Shown in pieces: positions 25,681 through 34,541 of a DNA stretch of 64,000 bases. The notes beneath the pieces are model-generated. The model did not search any database. It was not told the origin of the DNA and saw only the letters and a list, made by a program, of their open reading frames with translations. How positions within the stretch are numbered: position 1 is the stretch's first letter; each line of letters opens with the position of its first letter. The DNA comes from HT1-32 sp040219025 (GTDB lineage: Bacteria; Pseudomonadota; Alphaproteobacteria; Rhodospirillales; HT1-32). The stretch is from positions 1 through 64,000 of the forward strand of contig JAVJTE010000009.1 of NCBI GenBank assembly GCA_040219025.1. The letters run 5' to 3'. The translations under genes were made by a program, and so were the position numbers.

Positions 25681-26742
25681 TCAGTCGAATGCCTCGTCCC
25701 ATTTTCCTGTCGTCGCCGCGCGGGTATATTCCGTGGCGCGGTTTTCAAAGAAATTGGTGTGTTCGACCGCGTTCAGCATGTTGTCGAGCCAGGGCAGCGG
25801 GTTGGTTTCGATGAAATATTGCGGGGCGAGACCCAGCTGTTTAAGGCGATAATCGGCGATGTAGCGGATATAGCGCTTCACATCTTCCGCCGTCAGCCCC
25901 TCAATCGGGCCAAGGCCGAAGGCCAGATCGATGAAGGCGTCTTCGTGATTGACGATATGTTCGCAAATCTCGATCAGCTCCTCCCGGAACCTGTCGTCGA
26001 GCACTTCCGGATGTTCGTCGCAGAAGGTGCGAAACAGCTTGATGATCGAATTCGTGTGCAGCGTCTCGTCGCGGACCGACCAGGTGACGATCTGGCCCAT
26101 GCCCTTCATCTTGTTGAAGCGCGGGAAGTTCAGCAGCATGGCGAAGGACGCAAATAACTGCAGGCCTTCCGTGAAGGCCCCGAAGACGGCCAGCGTGCGC
26201 GCGATGTCGCGCGGGCTGTCGACGTTGAACTGCTGCATATAGTCGTACTTGTCCTTCATCTCCTTGTATTTGAGGAAGGCCTGGTATTCGAGTTCCGGCA
26301 TGCCGATAGTGTCGAGCAGATGGCTGTAGGCGGCAATATGCACCGTCTCCATGTTGGAGAAGGCAGCCAGCATCATCTGGATTTCGGTTGGCTGGAACAC
26401 CCGCGAATAATGCTTCATGTAGCAGTTATTCACTTCAATGTCCGACTGGGTGAAAAACCGGAAAATCTGCGTCAGCAGATGGGTTTCCGATTCTGTCAGT
26501 TCGCGGTGCCAGTCCTTCACATCATCGGCCAGCGGTACTTCTTCCGGCAACCAGTGCATCTGCTGCTGCGACTGCCAGGCCTCAAACGCCCAGGGATAGC
26601 GGAACGGCTTGTAGCCGACGGACGGGGTCAGCAGGGTTGGCCGCTCGATTGAATGAAGTGTCGCGATATCGCGGTCGGTAATGATGACGGCGGCCGGTTC
26701 GTCCTGATCCTCAACACGTGCGGCGGCGGACGTTACTGGCAT
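25681..26742 (-). CDS. nrdB: Class Ia ribonucleotide reductase, beta subunit
   Basis: This radical-generating subunit (353 residues) shows the di-iron ligand helices in DIEVNNCYMKHYSRVF, NMETVHIAAYSHLL and RDETLHTNSIIKLF. It generates the tyrosyl radical that NrdA uses to reduce ribonucleotides. No ATP-cone is attached. ATG 26742 is chosen because GAGGAG lies eight bases upstream; the GTG at 26751 touches that sequence. The gene overlaps the nrdA stop by ten bases, so translation is probably coupled. Confidence 0.95.
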   Translation of the reverse strand: MPVTSAAARVEDQDEPAAVIITDRDIATLHSIERPTLLTPSVGYKPFRYPWAFEAWQSQQQMHWLPEEVPLADDVKDWHRELTESETHLLTQIFRFFTQSDIEVNNCYMKHYSRVFQPTEIQMMLAAFSNMETVHIAAYSHLLDTIGMPELEYQAFLKYKEMKDKYDYMQQFNVDSPRDIARTLAVFGAFTEGLQLFASFAMLLNFPRFNKMKGMGQIVTWSVRDETLHTNSIIKLFRTFCDEHPEVLDDRFREELIEICEHIVNHEDAFIDLAFGLGPIEGLTAEDVKRYIRYIADYRLKQLGLAPQYFIETNPLPWLDNMLNAVEHTNFFENRATEYTRAATTGKWDEAFD

Positions 26743-28568
26743 GCCAGGCACTCCTCGTAATCGGTGGATGCCGCAGCGACCAGCGGCAGATCAATCTGGC
26801 CACTGCTGGCAGGTTCGCTGCGCGAATTGATGCTGGAGACAATCTCCGCCCGGTTGATGGCTTTTGACCGGCAGTAATAGAGGCTTTTCACGCCCTTCTT
26901 CCATGCCTGAAAATGCATCTGGTGCAGGTCACGTTTATGAACATTTGCCGGTACGAACAGGTTCACTGACTGCGACTGGCAGACAAACGGCGTGCGATCA
27001 GCCGCATGTTCGACGATCCAGCGCTGATCCAGTTCGAACGCCGACCGGAAGACCATCTTTTCGTGCTCGTCGAGAAAGTCCAGATGCTGAACCGACCCTT
27101 CGCGGGTGGTGATCGAGGACCAGACTTCTTCTGTGTTCTGGCCCTTTTCCTGCAGCACCTTCACCAGATTCTTGTTACGCACGTTAAAGGTGCCCGACAG
27201 CGTCTTCTGAACAAAGCTGTTACCGGCGAACGGCTCGATACCCGGCGAGGAATTACCGGCAATAATCGAGATAGAGGCGGTCGGCGCAATCGCGATCTTG
27301 TTCGAGAAACGCTCCATCGCCCCGTAATCTTTCGCATCCGGGCAGGCCCCGCGTTCTTTTGCCAGCATGGTCGAGGCGTCGTCGGCCTGTCCCCGGATAT
27401 GCTTGAAGATCTTCTTGTTCCAGGCTTTCGCAATCGCGCTTTCAAACGCCACGTTCTGCGACTGCAGGAAGGAATGGAAACCCATGACCCCGAGACCGAC
27501 CGAGCGTTCCCGCATCGCCGCATAGGCAGCACGCTTCATGCTTTCCGGTGCATTCTTGATGAAGTCGCTCAGCACATTGTCGAGGAAGCGAAAGACGTCT
27601 TCGATGAATGTCGGATGGTCGCGCCAGTCCATATACCGCTCCAGATTGAGCGAGGACAGGCAGCAGACCGCAGTGCGGTCTTCCCCGTTCTGGTCAATCC
27701 CGGTCGGCAGGGTGATTTCCGAGCAGAGGTTCGAGGTCTTGACCTGCAGGCCGGCCATCTTGTGATGTTCCGGGATCGCCCGGTTCACATGATCAATGAA
27801 CAGCATATAGGGCTCGCCGGTCTCGATCCGGGCGGTCAGCATGCGAATCCACAGATCACGGGCCCGCACCACACGAATGGTAGAGCCGTCCTTCGGGCTT
27901 TTCAGCTTCCAGTCGCCATCGCGCTCCACAGCCCGCATGAAGTCATCGGTAATGGCAATACCGTGATGCAAGTTCAGTGCCTTGCGGTTCGGGTCACCAC
28001 CTGTGGGACGGCGAATTTCGATGAACTCTTCCACTTCCGGATGGCTGATCGGCAGATAGACGGCCGCCGAACCACGGCGCAGTGAACCCTGGCTGATCGC
28101 CAGCGTCAGCGAATCCATCACCCGGATGAAAGGCACCACACCGGATGTCTTGCCGTTACCGCCAACCGTCTCACCAATCGAGCGCAGGTTGCCCCAGTAG
28201 CTGCCGATACCGCCACCACGGGCGGCCAGCCAGACATTCTCGTTCCAAAGATCGACGATACCATTCAGGCTGTCCGTCGATTCATTCAGGAAACAGGAGA
28301 TTGGCAGACCCCGTTTCGTGCCGCCATTCGACAGCACCGGCGTGGCCGGCATGAACCAGTGACGCGACATATAGTCATAGAGGCGCTGGGCATGCGCTTT
28401 ATCATCCGCATAATAGCTGGAGACGCGGGCAAACAGGTCCTGAAAACTCTCGCCCGGCATCAGATACCGGTCTGTCAGGGTGGCCTTGCCAAATTCCGTC
28501 AGCAGTGCGTCCCGTGATCTATCCACAGTGACGGCATTGCCCTCAGCTAGTTGTACGACGTCCAGCAC
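26733..28568 (-). CDS. nrdA: Class Ia ribonucleotide reductase, alpha subunit without ATP-cone
   Basis: The 611-residue catalytic subunit begins at GTG 28568 (VLDVVQLAEG), with AAGGGAG just upstream; the frame is open to 28682. Key segments are FMPATPVLSNGG near residue 74, NLCSEITLP near 299, AVCCLSSLNL near 316 and the C-terminal redox cysteines in YEECLACQ. Upstream of residue 35 there is no room for the roughly 90-residue ATP-cone that regulates many class I alpha subunits, and NrdB also has none. The gene stops ten bases inside nrdB. Paired DnaA boxes and an NrdR-like box lie upstream. Confidence 0.95.
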   Translation of the reverse strand: MLDVVQLAEGNAVTVDRSRDALLTEFGKATLTDRYLMPGESFQDLFARVSSYYADDKAHAQRLYDYMSRHWFMPATPVLSNGGTKRGLPISCFLNESTDSLNGIVDLWNENVWLAARGGGIGSYWGNLRSIGETVGGNGKTSGVVPFIRVMDSLTLAISQGSLRRGSAAVYLPISHPEVEEFIEIRRPTGGDPNRKALNLHHGIAITDDFMRAVERDGDWKLKSPKDGSTIRVVRARDLWIRMLTARIETGEPYMLFIDHVNRAIPEHHKMAGLQVKTSNLCSEITLPTGIDQNGEDRTAVCCLSSLNLERYMDWRDHPTFIEDVFRFLDNVLSDFIKNAPESMKRAAYAAMRERSVGLGVMGFHSFLQSQNVAFESAIAKAWNKKIFKHIRGQADDASTMLAKERGACPDAKDYGAMERFSNKIAIAPTASISIIAGNSSPGIEPFAGNSFVQKTLSGTFNVRNKNLVKVLQEKGQNTEEVWSSITTREGSVQHLDFLDEHEKMVFRSAFELDQRWIVEHAADRTPFVCQSQSVNLFVPANVHKRDLHQMHFQAWKKGVKSLYYCRSKAINRAEIVSSINSRSEPASSGQIDLPLVAAASTDYEECLACQ

Positions 28569-28601
28569 ACCCGATCTCCCTTGCGAGGCCTTACATTCCC
28601 G

Positions 28602-28622
28602 GTATCCACAGCCTGTGGATAA
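28602..28622 (-). promoter_or_regulatory. Paired inverted DnaA boxes upstream of nrdA
   Basis: TATCCACAG-C-CTGTGGATA (28603-28621) is a perfect 9-bp inverted repeat. It contains a consensus DnaA box TTATCCACA (reverse strand, 28614-28622) and a one-mismatch box GTATCCACA (28602-28610). It lies 33 bp upstream of the nrdA GTG. E. coli nrdAB is known to be DnaA-controlled through paired boxes. Confidence 0.75.
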
Positions 28623-28644
28623 TAGTTTTGAAACCCGGGCATAT

Positions 28645-28691
28645 CCCCTAGATGTAGTGCTCGGGCAGAGGGAAGATACCAAATCTCGGTG
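28645..28691 (-). promoter_or_regulatory. NrdR-like box pair upstream of nrdA
   Basis: Read on the reverse strand, 28645-28660 is GCACTACATCTAGGGG, matching 12 of 16 positions of the NrdR consensus ACACWATATNTWGTGT. A weaker partner at 28676-28691 is centred 31 bp away, the usual spacing of NrdR box pairs. The second box matches at only about nine positions. Confidence 0.5.
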
Positions 28692-28861
28692 CGCTGTCGA
28701 CCAAAACTTGTCCGGATAATGTCAAATAACCGGACGCTGCCCTGCGACTCACTGGGTTTCTGCGGATTGTTCCGAAGGCGGATTAATTGTCTTTTCCAGC
28801 CGCACTGACACCAGTCGATTGTGACAGGTTCTGTCGCACTGGCCGGGACCGGTCCGGACCG

Positions 28862-29725
28862 TTAGAGAACGTTCAGTGGCACCTTCAGAAAAGAGACGCC
28901 ATCAGCCGCAGGTTCCGGCAGTTTTCCGGCGCGGATATTGACCTGAAGCGCCGGGATAATCAGACCGGGCATACCAAGTGTCGAATCGCGGGCCTCACGC
29001 ATGGCGACGAATCCGTCGGCGGTGGCGTCACCCCCGATATGCAGATTCGAGGCTTTCTGTTCGGCAACGGTGGCCTGATAACGCAGCTCCCGCCCGCCGG
29101 GCTGATAGTCATGGCAGGTATAAATCTGCGTCTCGTCCGGCAGGCTCAGGACTTTCTGGATTGATTTATAAAGCTGCCGCGCCGACCCGCCCGGGAAATC
29201 ACACCGTGCCGTCCCGTAATCGGGCATGAACAGCATATCACCGACAAACACGCTACCACCCAGCAGGTAGCTGACACAGGAAGGCGTATGGCCAGGGGTT
29301 GCCATCACCGTGGCGCTGATATTGCCAACGCTGAACATCTCGCCATCCCGGAACAGATGGTCGAACTGGGATCCGTCCGCCAAGACCTGGCCTTCCAGAT
29401 CAAAAATCCTGACAAAATTCCGCTGAACCTCGCAAACCCCGGCACCAATCCCGATCTGGCCACCGAGACGTTCCTTCAGACAAGCCGCACCCGACAGATG
29501 GTCAGCATGGACATGGGTCTCCAGCAGCCAGACACAGCTCAGCCCCCTGCCCTCGACAAAGTCCGCAATTTCATCTGCCGCCGTACTGTTGGTGCGACCG
29601 GAGGCTGCGTCATAGCCCAGCAGCGGATCAATAATCGCACAGGCTGACGTCTCCGGATCCGAGACGACATAGCTCAGGGTCGAGGTGGCCTTGTCAAAGA
29701 ATGCGGTGATGTCGGGCTGCAACAT
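28862..29725 (-). CDS. Metallo-beta-lactamase-fold hydrolase, ETHE1/persulfide dioxygenase-like
   Basis: The 287-residue protein has the signature ETHVHADHLSG near residue 70, PGHTPSCVSYLL near 143, FVGDMLFMPDYGTARCDFPGG near 158 and YTCHDYQPGG near 200. These supply the metal ligands in the arrangement of ETHE1 and Blh persulfide dioxygenases. Those oxidise glutathione persulfide to sulfite in sulfide detoxification. The EThVHADHLS form fits a mononuclear iron enzyme. No rhodanese or SQR gene is nearby. Its promoter faces away from GNAT, which ends 51 bp upstream on the same strand. Confidence 0.85.
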   Translation of the reverse strand: MLQPDITAFFDKATSTLSYVVSDPETSACAIIDPLLGYDAASGRTNSTAADEIADFVEGRGLSCVWLLETHVHADHLSGAACLKERLGGQIGIGAGVCEVQRNFVRIFDLEGQVLADGSQFDHLFRDGEMFSVGNISATVMATPGHTPSCVSYLLGGSVFVGDMLFMPDYGTARCDFPGGSARQLYKSIQKVLSLPDETQIYTCHDYQPGGRELRYQATVAEQKASNLHIGGDATADGFVAMREARDSTLGMPGLIIPALQVNIRAGKLPEPAADGVSFLKVPLNVL

Positions 29726-29775
29726 GGGTGATCCTGCCGGTTGAAGTCACCACAATTGTACATACCAAATCCGTA

Positions 29776-30228
29776 TTATTCCACACCCGGTGAACCGTTA
29801 TGACCGGCCACCCTGACCATGAACTTGCCTTCGACATCGGTAGAGATGAAGCCAAAGCGACGGTACAGCTCGTGGCCATCGCCGGTTGCCAGCAACCATC
29901 GGTCGACATGTCGCAGCTCGTCTGATCCAAGGATCAGACCGAGCAGCCATTGTCCCAGACCACGACCGCGCAGTTTCTCTGCGATAATAACATCAGACAG
30001 CCATGCAAAGCGGGTTCCGTCAGTCACCACACGGGCCATCCCGACCTGCTGCCCCTGCTGGTCCAGCAGACCAAACACACGGGAGTTCAGCAGTGATTTG
30101 CGAACCTGTTCCCGATCAAGCCGGCCACCCCAGTAGGAACCAAGCACGGCGTCTGTCATCCAGTCCAGATCAAGCCGGTCCCGCGCCCCGGTAAACCGGT
30201 AGCCGTCACGTTCAGGGTCCGCCGTCAT
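29776..30228 (-). CDS. GNAT-family N-acetyltransferase
   Basis: The 150-residue protein has the acetyl-CoA-binding pattern: WLSDVIIAEKLRGRGLGQWLLGLIL near residues 73-97, with the R/Q-x-x-G-x-G/A loop (RGRGLG), followed by LLATGDGHELYRRFGF. It transfers an acetyl group to an amine of an unknown substrate. It sits 21 bp downstream of the metallo-hydrolase at 30250-31275 on the same strand, so these two may share a transcript. Confidence 0.88.
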   Translation of the reverse strand: MTADPERDGYRFTGARDRLDLDWMTDAVLGSYWGGRLDREQVRKSLLNSRVFGLLDQQGQQVGMARVVTDGTRFAWLSDVIIAEKLRGRGLGQWLLGLILGSDELRHVDRWLLATGDGHELYRRFGFISTDVEGKFMVRVAGHNGSPGVE

Positions 30229-30249
30229 GGTGTATCCCGCCTCATTGCC

Positions 30250-31275
30250 TCAGGCCCGGACGAATCGCCAGGCACCATCATCTCCGGTGGTCCTGTTCAG
30301 CCGTCCCAGTTTCCAGAGATGATTGAGATGAGCCAGCGCCTCGCCAACGGCAAAGAAAAGCTGATGATCGTTCAGCTCCCGGCGAAACAGAATCGGTACC
30401 GCTTCGCGGACCGTACGCGGTGTCTCGCAGCCCAGCAGCGTTTCCTCCAGCCGGTCTGCGTGATGATCACGCAGGGATTGCAGCCGTTGCTTCAACCCCC
30501 GGAACGGCCATTTATGTGACGGCAGTACCAGCGTGTTATCCGGCAGCGGCTCGAACAGATCGAGAGAGGCCAGATACTGCGCCAGCGGGTCGGCCTCCAG
30601 ATCACCGGCCTGAACGCTGATATTCGGGGTGATCTTCGGCAGCACCTGATCGCCGGAGATCAGCACACCAGCCCTTTCGCTGTACAGACAGGCATGTTCC
30701 GGCGCATGGCCCCGGCCGACAATCACCTGCCAGGAATTCCGGCCGATTTCGATCCGGTCACCATCGGCCAGAATATGTGCCGGGTCGGGTATGCTGCCCG
30801 CGCGACGGCGATAGGGGTTGCCCCGCTCATGCACCCGTTCGATGAAGCCTGCATCATATCCGCATTTGCGGTACATGACCGCCAGTTCACCGGAGAAGAC
30901 GGCATCTTCCTTCGCATGGAGGCTTGCTGCCGTTCGCCATTCGCCGTCGGTCGTCCACATCCCGATATCAAGACGTTCCGTCAGCCAGCCGGCCAGCCCC
31001 ATGTGATCGGGGTGATAATGTGTACAGATCAGCCGCCTGACCGGGCGATCACCCAGCACAGAGGTGAATACCGTCTCCCACAGGTCCCGGATTTCCTCGC
31101 GGTTGATCCCCGTATCGACAAGCGTCCAGCCGTCACCATCCTCAAGCAGCCACAGGTTGATATGGTCGAGGGCGAATGGCAGCGGCATCCGTATCCAGAA
31201 CACCCCGTCAGCCACCTGCCAGGCCTCGCCGCCTGCCGGCTGCCCCTCAAAGATATAATCGATCCGGTCCGTCAC
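30250..31275 (-). CDS. Metallo-beta-lactamase-fold hydrolase (LACTB2/glyoxalase II-like)
   Basis: The 341-residue protein carries ICTHYHPDHMGLAGWL near residue 85 (H-x-H-x-D-H), VIVGRGHAPEHACLY near 190, ISGDQVLPKITPNISV near 212 and LPSHKWPFRGLKQRL near 255, the full MBL metal-site set. A C-terminal helical region (HLNHLWKLGRLNRTTGDDG) resembles the winged-helix tail of MBL hydrolases that act on thioesters or phosphorylated small molecules. It differs in the metal motif context from the persulfide dioxygenase-like gene nearby. The substrate is unknown. Confidence 0.88.
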   Translation of the reverse strand: MTDRIDYIFEGQPAGGEAWQVADGVFWIRMPLPFALDHINLWLLEDGDGWTLVDTGINREEIRDLWETVFTSVLGDRPVRRLICTHYHPDHMGLAGWLTERLDIGMWTTDGEWRTAASLHAKEDAVFSGELAVMYRKCGYDAGFIERVHERGNPYRRRAGSIPDPAHILADGDRIEIGRNSWQVIVGRGHAPEHACLYSERAGVLISGDQVLPKITPNISVQAGDLEADPLAQYLASLDLFEPLPDNTLVLPSHKWPFRGLKQRLQSLRDHHADRLEETLLGCETPRTVREAVPILFRRELNDHQLFFAVGEALAHLNHLWKLGRLNRTTGDDGAWRFVRA

Positions 31276-31350
31276 AATTCGCTCCTGAAAGTCGGTTTTG
31301 ACGAACCATAGGGCTGCTGACTTTGACCAACAAGATGTATACTCCGGCAG

Positions 31351-32250
31351 ATGCGGATCGGGATCGACCTGGGCGGGACAAAAATCGAGGGGATATTGCT
31401 GTCATCCGGCGGCCATGTCCTGCGGCGCAAACGCGTGCCGACACCACAGGGAGATTATACCCGGACCATACAGGCAATCTGCGACCTGGTGGATGAGCTG
31501 GAAACCGGACAATCGGCAACCTGCACGGTCGGCATCGGTATCCCCGGCACCATCGCGCCCGACACCCGGCTGGTGAAGAATGCAAACTCCACCTGGCTGA
31601 TCGGCAAGCCGCTTGACCGTGATCTGATGTCGGCCCTTCAGCGTCCGGTCCGGCTGGCCAATGATGCGGACTGTTTCGCCATGTCCGAGGCAACCGACGG
31701 TGCCGCGGCAGGCTGCCAAACCGTGTTTGGCGTCATTCTTGGCACCGGCGTCGGCGGTGGCATCGTCATCAGTCACCATCTGCTGGCAGGCCCGAACGCC
31801 ATCGCCGGGGAATGGGGGCACAATCCGCTGCCCGCGATGAGCCGGTCAGAACAGCCCGGCACCGCCTGTTACTGTGGCCGGACCGGCTGTATCGAAACCT
31901 TTCTATCAGGTCCGGGCCTCGCCACCCGCCACCATCAGCGGACCGGAGAGGAGCTGAGCGCAGAACAGATCGCCAGCCTTGCCACCCCGACCTGTGAAGC
32001 CAGCATGGCAGCCTATGAAGACCAGCTGGCAAGGGCGCTGGGCAGTATCATCAACATCATCGACCCGGATGCCATTGTCCTCGGCGGTGGCCTGTCGAAG
32101 ATCGAGCGCCTGTTCCGCAATGTTCCGCTGATCTGGGAGCGGTATGTGTTCTCCCCGACTGTCGTCACTCGCCTTCTGCCGCCTAAGCATGGTGACTCCA
32201 GCGGGGTACGGGGTGCTGCCTGGTTATGGCAGGATGAAAGGGCCGGCTGA
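31351..32250 (+). CDS. ROK-family sugar kinase
   Basis: The 299-residue protein opens MRIGIDLGGTKIEGILLS, the ATP-phosphate loop of ROK proteins. It continues with ANDADCFAMSEA near residue 110, LGTGVGGGIVI near 130, and a zinc site in GTACYCGRTGCIETFLSG with the C-x-C-x4-C pattern. A DNA-binding N-terminus is absent, so it is a kinase, probably for glucose, fructose or N-acetylglucosamine. Substrate choice is not visible. The stop lies two bases before the DinB start, which suggests cotranscription. Confidence 0.9.
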   Translation: MRIGIDLGGTKIEGILLSSGGHVLRRKRVPTPQGDYTRTIQAICDLVDELETGQSATCTVGIGIPGTIAPDTRLVKNANSTWLIGKPLDRDLMSALQRPVRLANDADCFAMSEATDGAAAGCQTVFGVILGTGVGGGIVISHHLLAGPNAIAGEWGHNPLPAMSRSEQPGTACYCGRTGCIETFLSGPGLATRHHQRTGEELSAEQIASLATPTCEASMAAYEDQLARALGSIINIIDPDAIVLGGGLSKIERLFRNVPLIWERYVFSPTVVTRLLPPKHGDSSGVRGAAWLWQDERAG

Positions 32251-32252
32251 TC

Positions 32253-33530
32253 ATGGTTCCAGCCCTTTGCCGAAGCTGCCTGACACGCGAACCGGGTACC
32301 GGGTCGAGATGCCGGGTCTGTGGTTCGCCCCGTGTCATCCGTCATGCCGAACTGTTCGACCTTTCCATCGCCCATATCGACTGCGACGCGTTTTATGCGA
32401 CGGTCGAGAAACGGGACAATCCGGAACTGCGCGACAAACCGGTTATCGTTGGCGGAATGCAGCGCGGTGTCGTCTCTGCCGCCTGCTATGTCGCCCGCAC
32501 CCGTGGCGTCCATTCGGCCATGCCGATGTTCAAGGCGCTGAAGGCCTGTCCTGATGCCGTCGTGATCAAACCGGACATGGCGAAATATGCCGAAGCCGGG
32601 CGCGCCATCAGAACGCTGATGCAGGAGCTGACACCGCAGGTCGAGCCGCTGTCCATCGACGAGGCGTTTCTCGACCTCTCGGGCACGGAGCGGCTGCATC
32701 ATGGCGCACCGGCTGAAACGCTCGCACGGCTGGTTCAGCGCATCGAGCAGGAAGTCGGTGTCACCGCCTCCATCGGTCTCAGCTATAACAAGTTCCTGGC
32801 CAAGGTTGCCTCTGACCTCGACAAGCCAAAGGGGTTTGCCGTGATCGGTCAGGCGGAAGCTGTCGATTTTCTGGCCACCCGGTCCGTCAAACTGATGTGG
32901 GGTGTCGGGCGCCAGTTGCAGAAGAAACTGCAACGCGACGGATTACCGCTGATCGGTGACCTGCAACGCAAGACCGAGAAAGACCTGATCAGCCGTTACG
33001 GGTCGATCGGCAGCCGCCTTGCAAACTTCTCCCATGGTCGAGACAACCGGCGGATTGAACCGTCATCAGGGGCGAAATCTGTTTCGGCAGAGACAACCTT
33101 CAACGAAGACATTTCCGATACTGACGCGCTTCGGGAAAAGCTCTGGCCGCTTTGCCAGAAAGTCTCAGCCCGGCTGAAAGCCAAGGAACTGGCCGGTGAG
33201 GGTGTGGTACTGAAACTGAAAACCCCGGATTTCCGGCTGATCACCCGGTCGCAAAAAATGTCCGGCGCATCACAGCTTGCTGAAAATCTATACCGCACGG
33301 CCGTCCCGCTGCTGGTACGGGAAGCTGCCGGTCGTCAGGCCTTCCGGCTGATCGGGATCGGTGTTCAGGGCATTGTTCCCGCACGTTTTGCCGATGCCAT
33401 CGACCTTGCCGACCCGGACAGTGAAAAACGTGCCAAAATTGAGCGGGCTATGGATGCCGTCCGTGAAAAATTCGGCAACAAGGCCGTCGACAAAGGCCGC
33501 AGTTGGAAACCGGAAAAGAACGAAAGATAG
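32253..33530 (+). CDS. dinB: DNA polymerase IV (Y-family, DinB) with N-terminal zinc-ribbon-like segment
   Basis: The 425-residue polymerase has the Y-family core: IAHIDCDAFYATVEKRDNPEL near residue 40 with the first catalytic Asp pair, ACYVARTRGVHSAMP near 75, SIDEAFLDLSGT near 135 with the second acidic pair, and helix-hairpin-helix and little-finger regions to residue 360. Before the core is a segment CRSCLTREPGTGSRCRVCGS with two C-x-x-C pairs, typical of alphaproteobacterial forms. It extends damaged or mismatched primers. No LexA box was evident in the two-base gap from the ROK gene. Confidence 0.95.
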   Translation: MVPALCRSCLTREPGTGSRCRVCGSPRVIRHAELFDLSIAHIDCDAFYATVEKRDNPELRDKPVIVGGMQRGVVSAACYVARTRGVHSAMPMFKALKACPDAVVIKPDMAKYAEAGRAIRTLMQELTPQVEPLSIDEAFLDLSGTERLHHGAPAETLARLVQRIEQEVGVTASIGLSYNKFLAKVASDLDKPKGFAVIGQAEAVDFLATRSVKLMWGVGRQLQKKLQRDGLPLIGDLQRKTEKDLISRYGSIGSRLANFSHGRDNRRIEPSSGAKSVSAETTFNEDISDTDALREKLWPLCQKVSARLKAKELAGEGVVLKLKTPDFRLITRSQKMSGASQLAENLYRTAVPLLVREAAGRQAFRLIGIGVQGIVPARFADAIDLADPDSEKRAKIERAMDAVREKFGNKAVDKGRSWKPEKNER

Positions 33531-33547
33531 CGGCTATCCCTCGCGGG

Positions 33548-34336
33548 TCAGCATTTCGGATGTGGCAGCAACTCTATCTCACGGAGTTTACCGTCAATCT
33601 TCAGATCACCGAAATCCTGAATTACCTCTGTCGCAATGCCATTGGCAAAATACCGCACACCCAGTTCGTAGGAGGGTTCTTCGGAACGCGTCATCTTGTC
33701 GAAAAAGGCGAGCCGCATTTTCCATGAATCGGTCTTCAGTCCGGGCTCGGCATCCGCTGCCGGCTTCGACAGCGGGCCAATGAAAGCGTTGATCGAATAA
33801 TAGGGAGTCTCGACGGAGAAACCGTCAAAGACATCAGCCAGCAGAAAGTTCTCACCGGACTGTCCGGCCGCAATCAGGCGTTCAATGTGGCGGGCCGGAA
33901 ATATCGTGCCCGGAGCCAGTGAAAGGGTTCGTCTCGCCGGCTCCCGGTATTCGACACTGCCGCCATCGTCGGCCAGCTGCGCAGAGCCTCTGATATCCGA
34001 CCCTTTCTGGCCATCGGTCGACGAATTGACGTTGAACCGGTATTCCCTTCCGTCACGGGACTCCCAGCCGGAATAAGTCCAGTCGGATGTGCGCTCCGGG
34101 CCTTCCTCGTAGCTGGTACGCAGGATCGTGCGGTTGTTCGTTGTCCAGCCGTCACAGCTTTCCGTGAACTCGTAAAAAATGGCACCTGTCGTCGCGCTGA
34201 CACCTGTGCTTGTTGAATCCGCCGCCATCGAAAGCTCGTACACGGCACGGTGGGGTTGCAGCCGGATTTCGGACATCGCTGCACTGGCCGGCAGGATGGC
34301 GAGAGAAGCGGCAATCGTTAACAGAACTGTTTTCAT
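33548..34336 (-). CDS. eipB: EipB/DUF1849 periplasmic envelope-integrity protein
   Basis: The 262-residue protein starts MKTVLLTIAASLAILPASAAM, a clear signal peptide with a cut near residue 20. It then has PHRAVYELSMAADSTSTGVSATTGAIFYEFTESCDGWTT and a C-terminal PHPKC. The single cysteine in ESCDGW and the C-terminal Cys match the disulfide of EipB. EipB is a beta-spiral periplasmic protein needed for envelope integrity in Brucella. It ends 17 bp from the convergent dinB stop. Confidence 0.87.
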   Translation of the reverse strand: MKTVLLTIAASLAILPASAAMSEIRLQPHRAVYELSMAADSTSTGVSATTGAIFYEFTESCDGWTTNNRTILRTSYEEGPERTSDWTYSGWESRDGREYRFNVNSSTDGQKGSDIRGSAQLADDGGSVEYREPARRTLSLAPGTIFPARHIERLIAAGQSGENFLLADVFDGFSVETPYYSINAFIGPLSKPAADAEPGLKTDSWKMRLAFFDKMTRSEEPSYELGVRYFANGIATEVIQDFGDLKIDGKLREIELLPHPKC

Positions 34337-34451
34337 GTCTGGAGATTATCACGTCTGTACCGCTGTACCAGCCCCCGGAAAACAGGGAATTTCCTGCCAC
34401 CTGACCCGGTAAATTTTGCCGGTATTACCTCGCCCGCATGATGAACAACCC

Positions 34452-34523
34452 GTTAACACGTTAATATTCCGCGCTTTTTATTCTGGCACGGCGATTGCGA
34501 AGGTTTCGACAAAGTTAACACGT
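34452..34523. repeat. 10-bp direct repeat flanking the sigma-54 site
   Basis: GTTAACACGT occurs at 34452-34461 and 34514-34523, on both sides of the sigma-54 promoter. The upstream copy continues into TTAAT, giving GTTAACACGTTAA, a partial CtrA-like arrangement (TTAA halves four bases apart, not seven). Confidence 0.75.
34484..34498 (+). promoter_or_regulatory. Sigma-54 promoter of the GGDEF gene
   Basis: TGGCACG-GCGA-TTGC matches the RpoN consensus TGGCACG-N4-TTGC exactly, with the -24 GG and -12 GC at the right spacing. Transcription would start near 34510, about 32 bases before the ATG at 34542. Confidence 0.85.
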
Positions 34524-34541
34524 CATTTTCCGGAGCAAACG

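Noticed and set aside
34452..34465. CtrA box GTTAACACGTTAA upstream of the GGDEF gene
   Set aside because: The TTAA halves are four bases apart; CtrA needs seven. It was kept only as part of a direct repeat.
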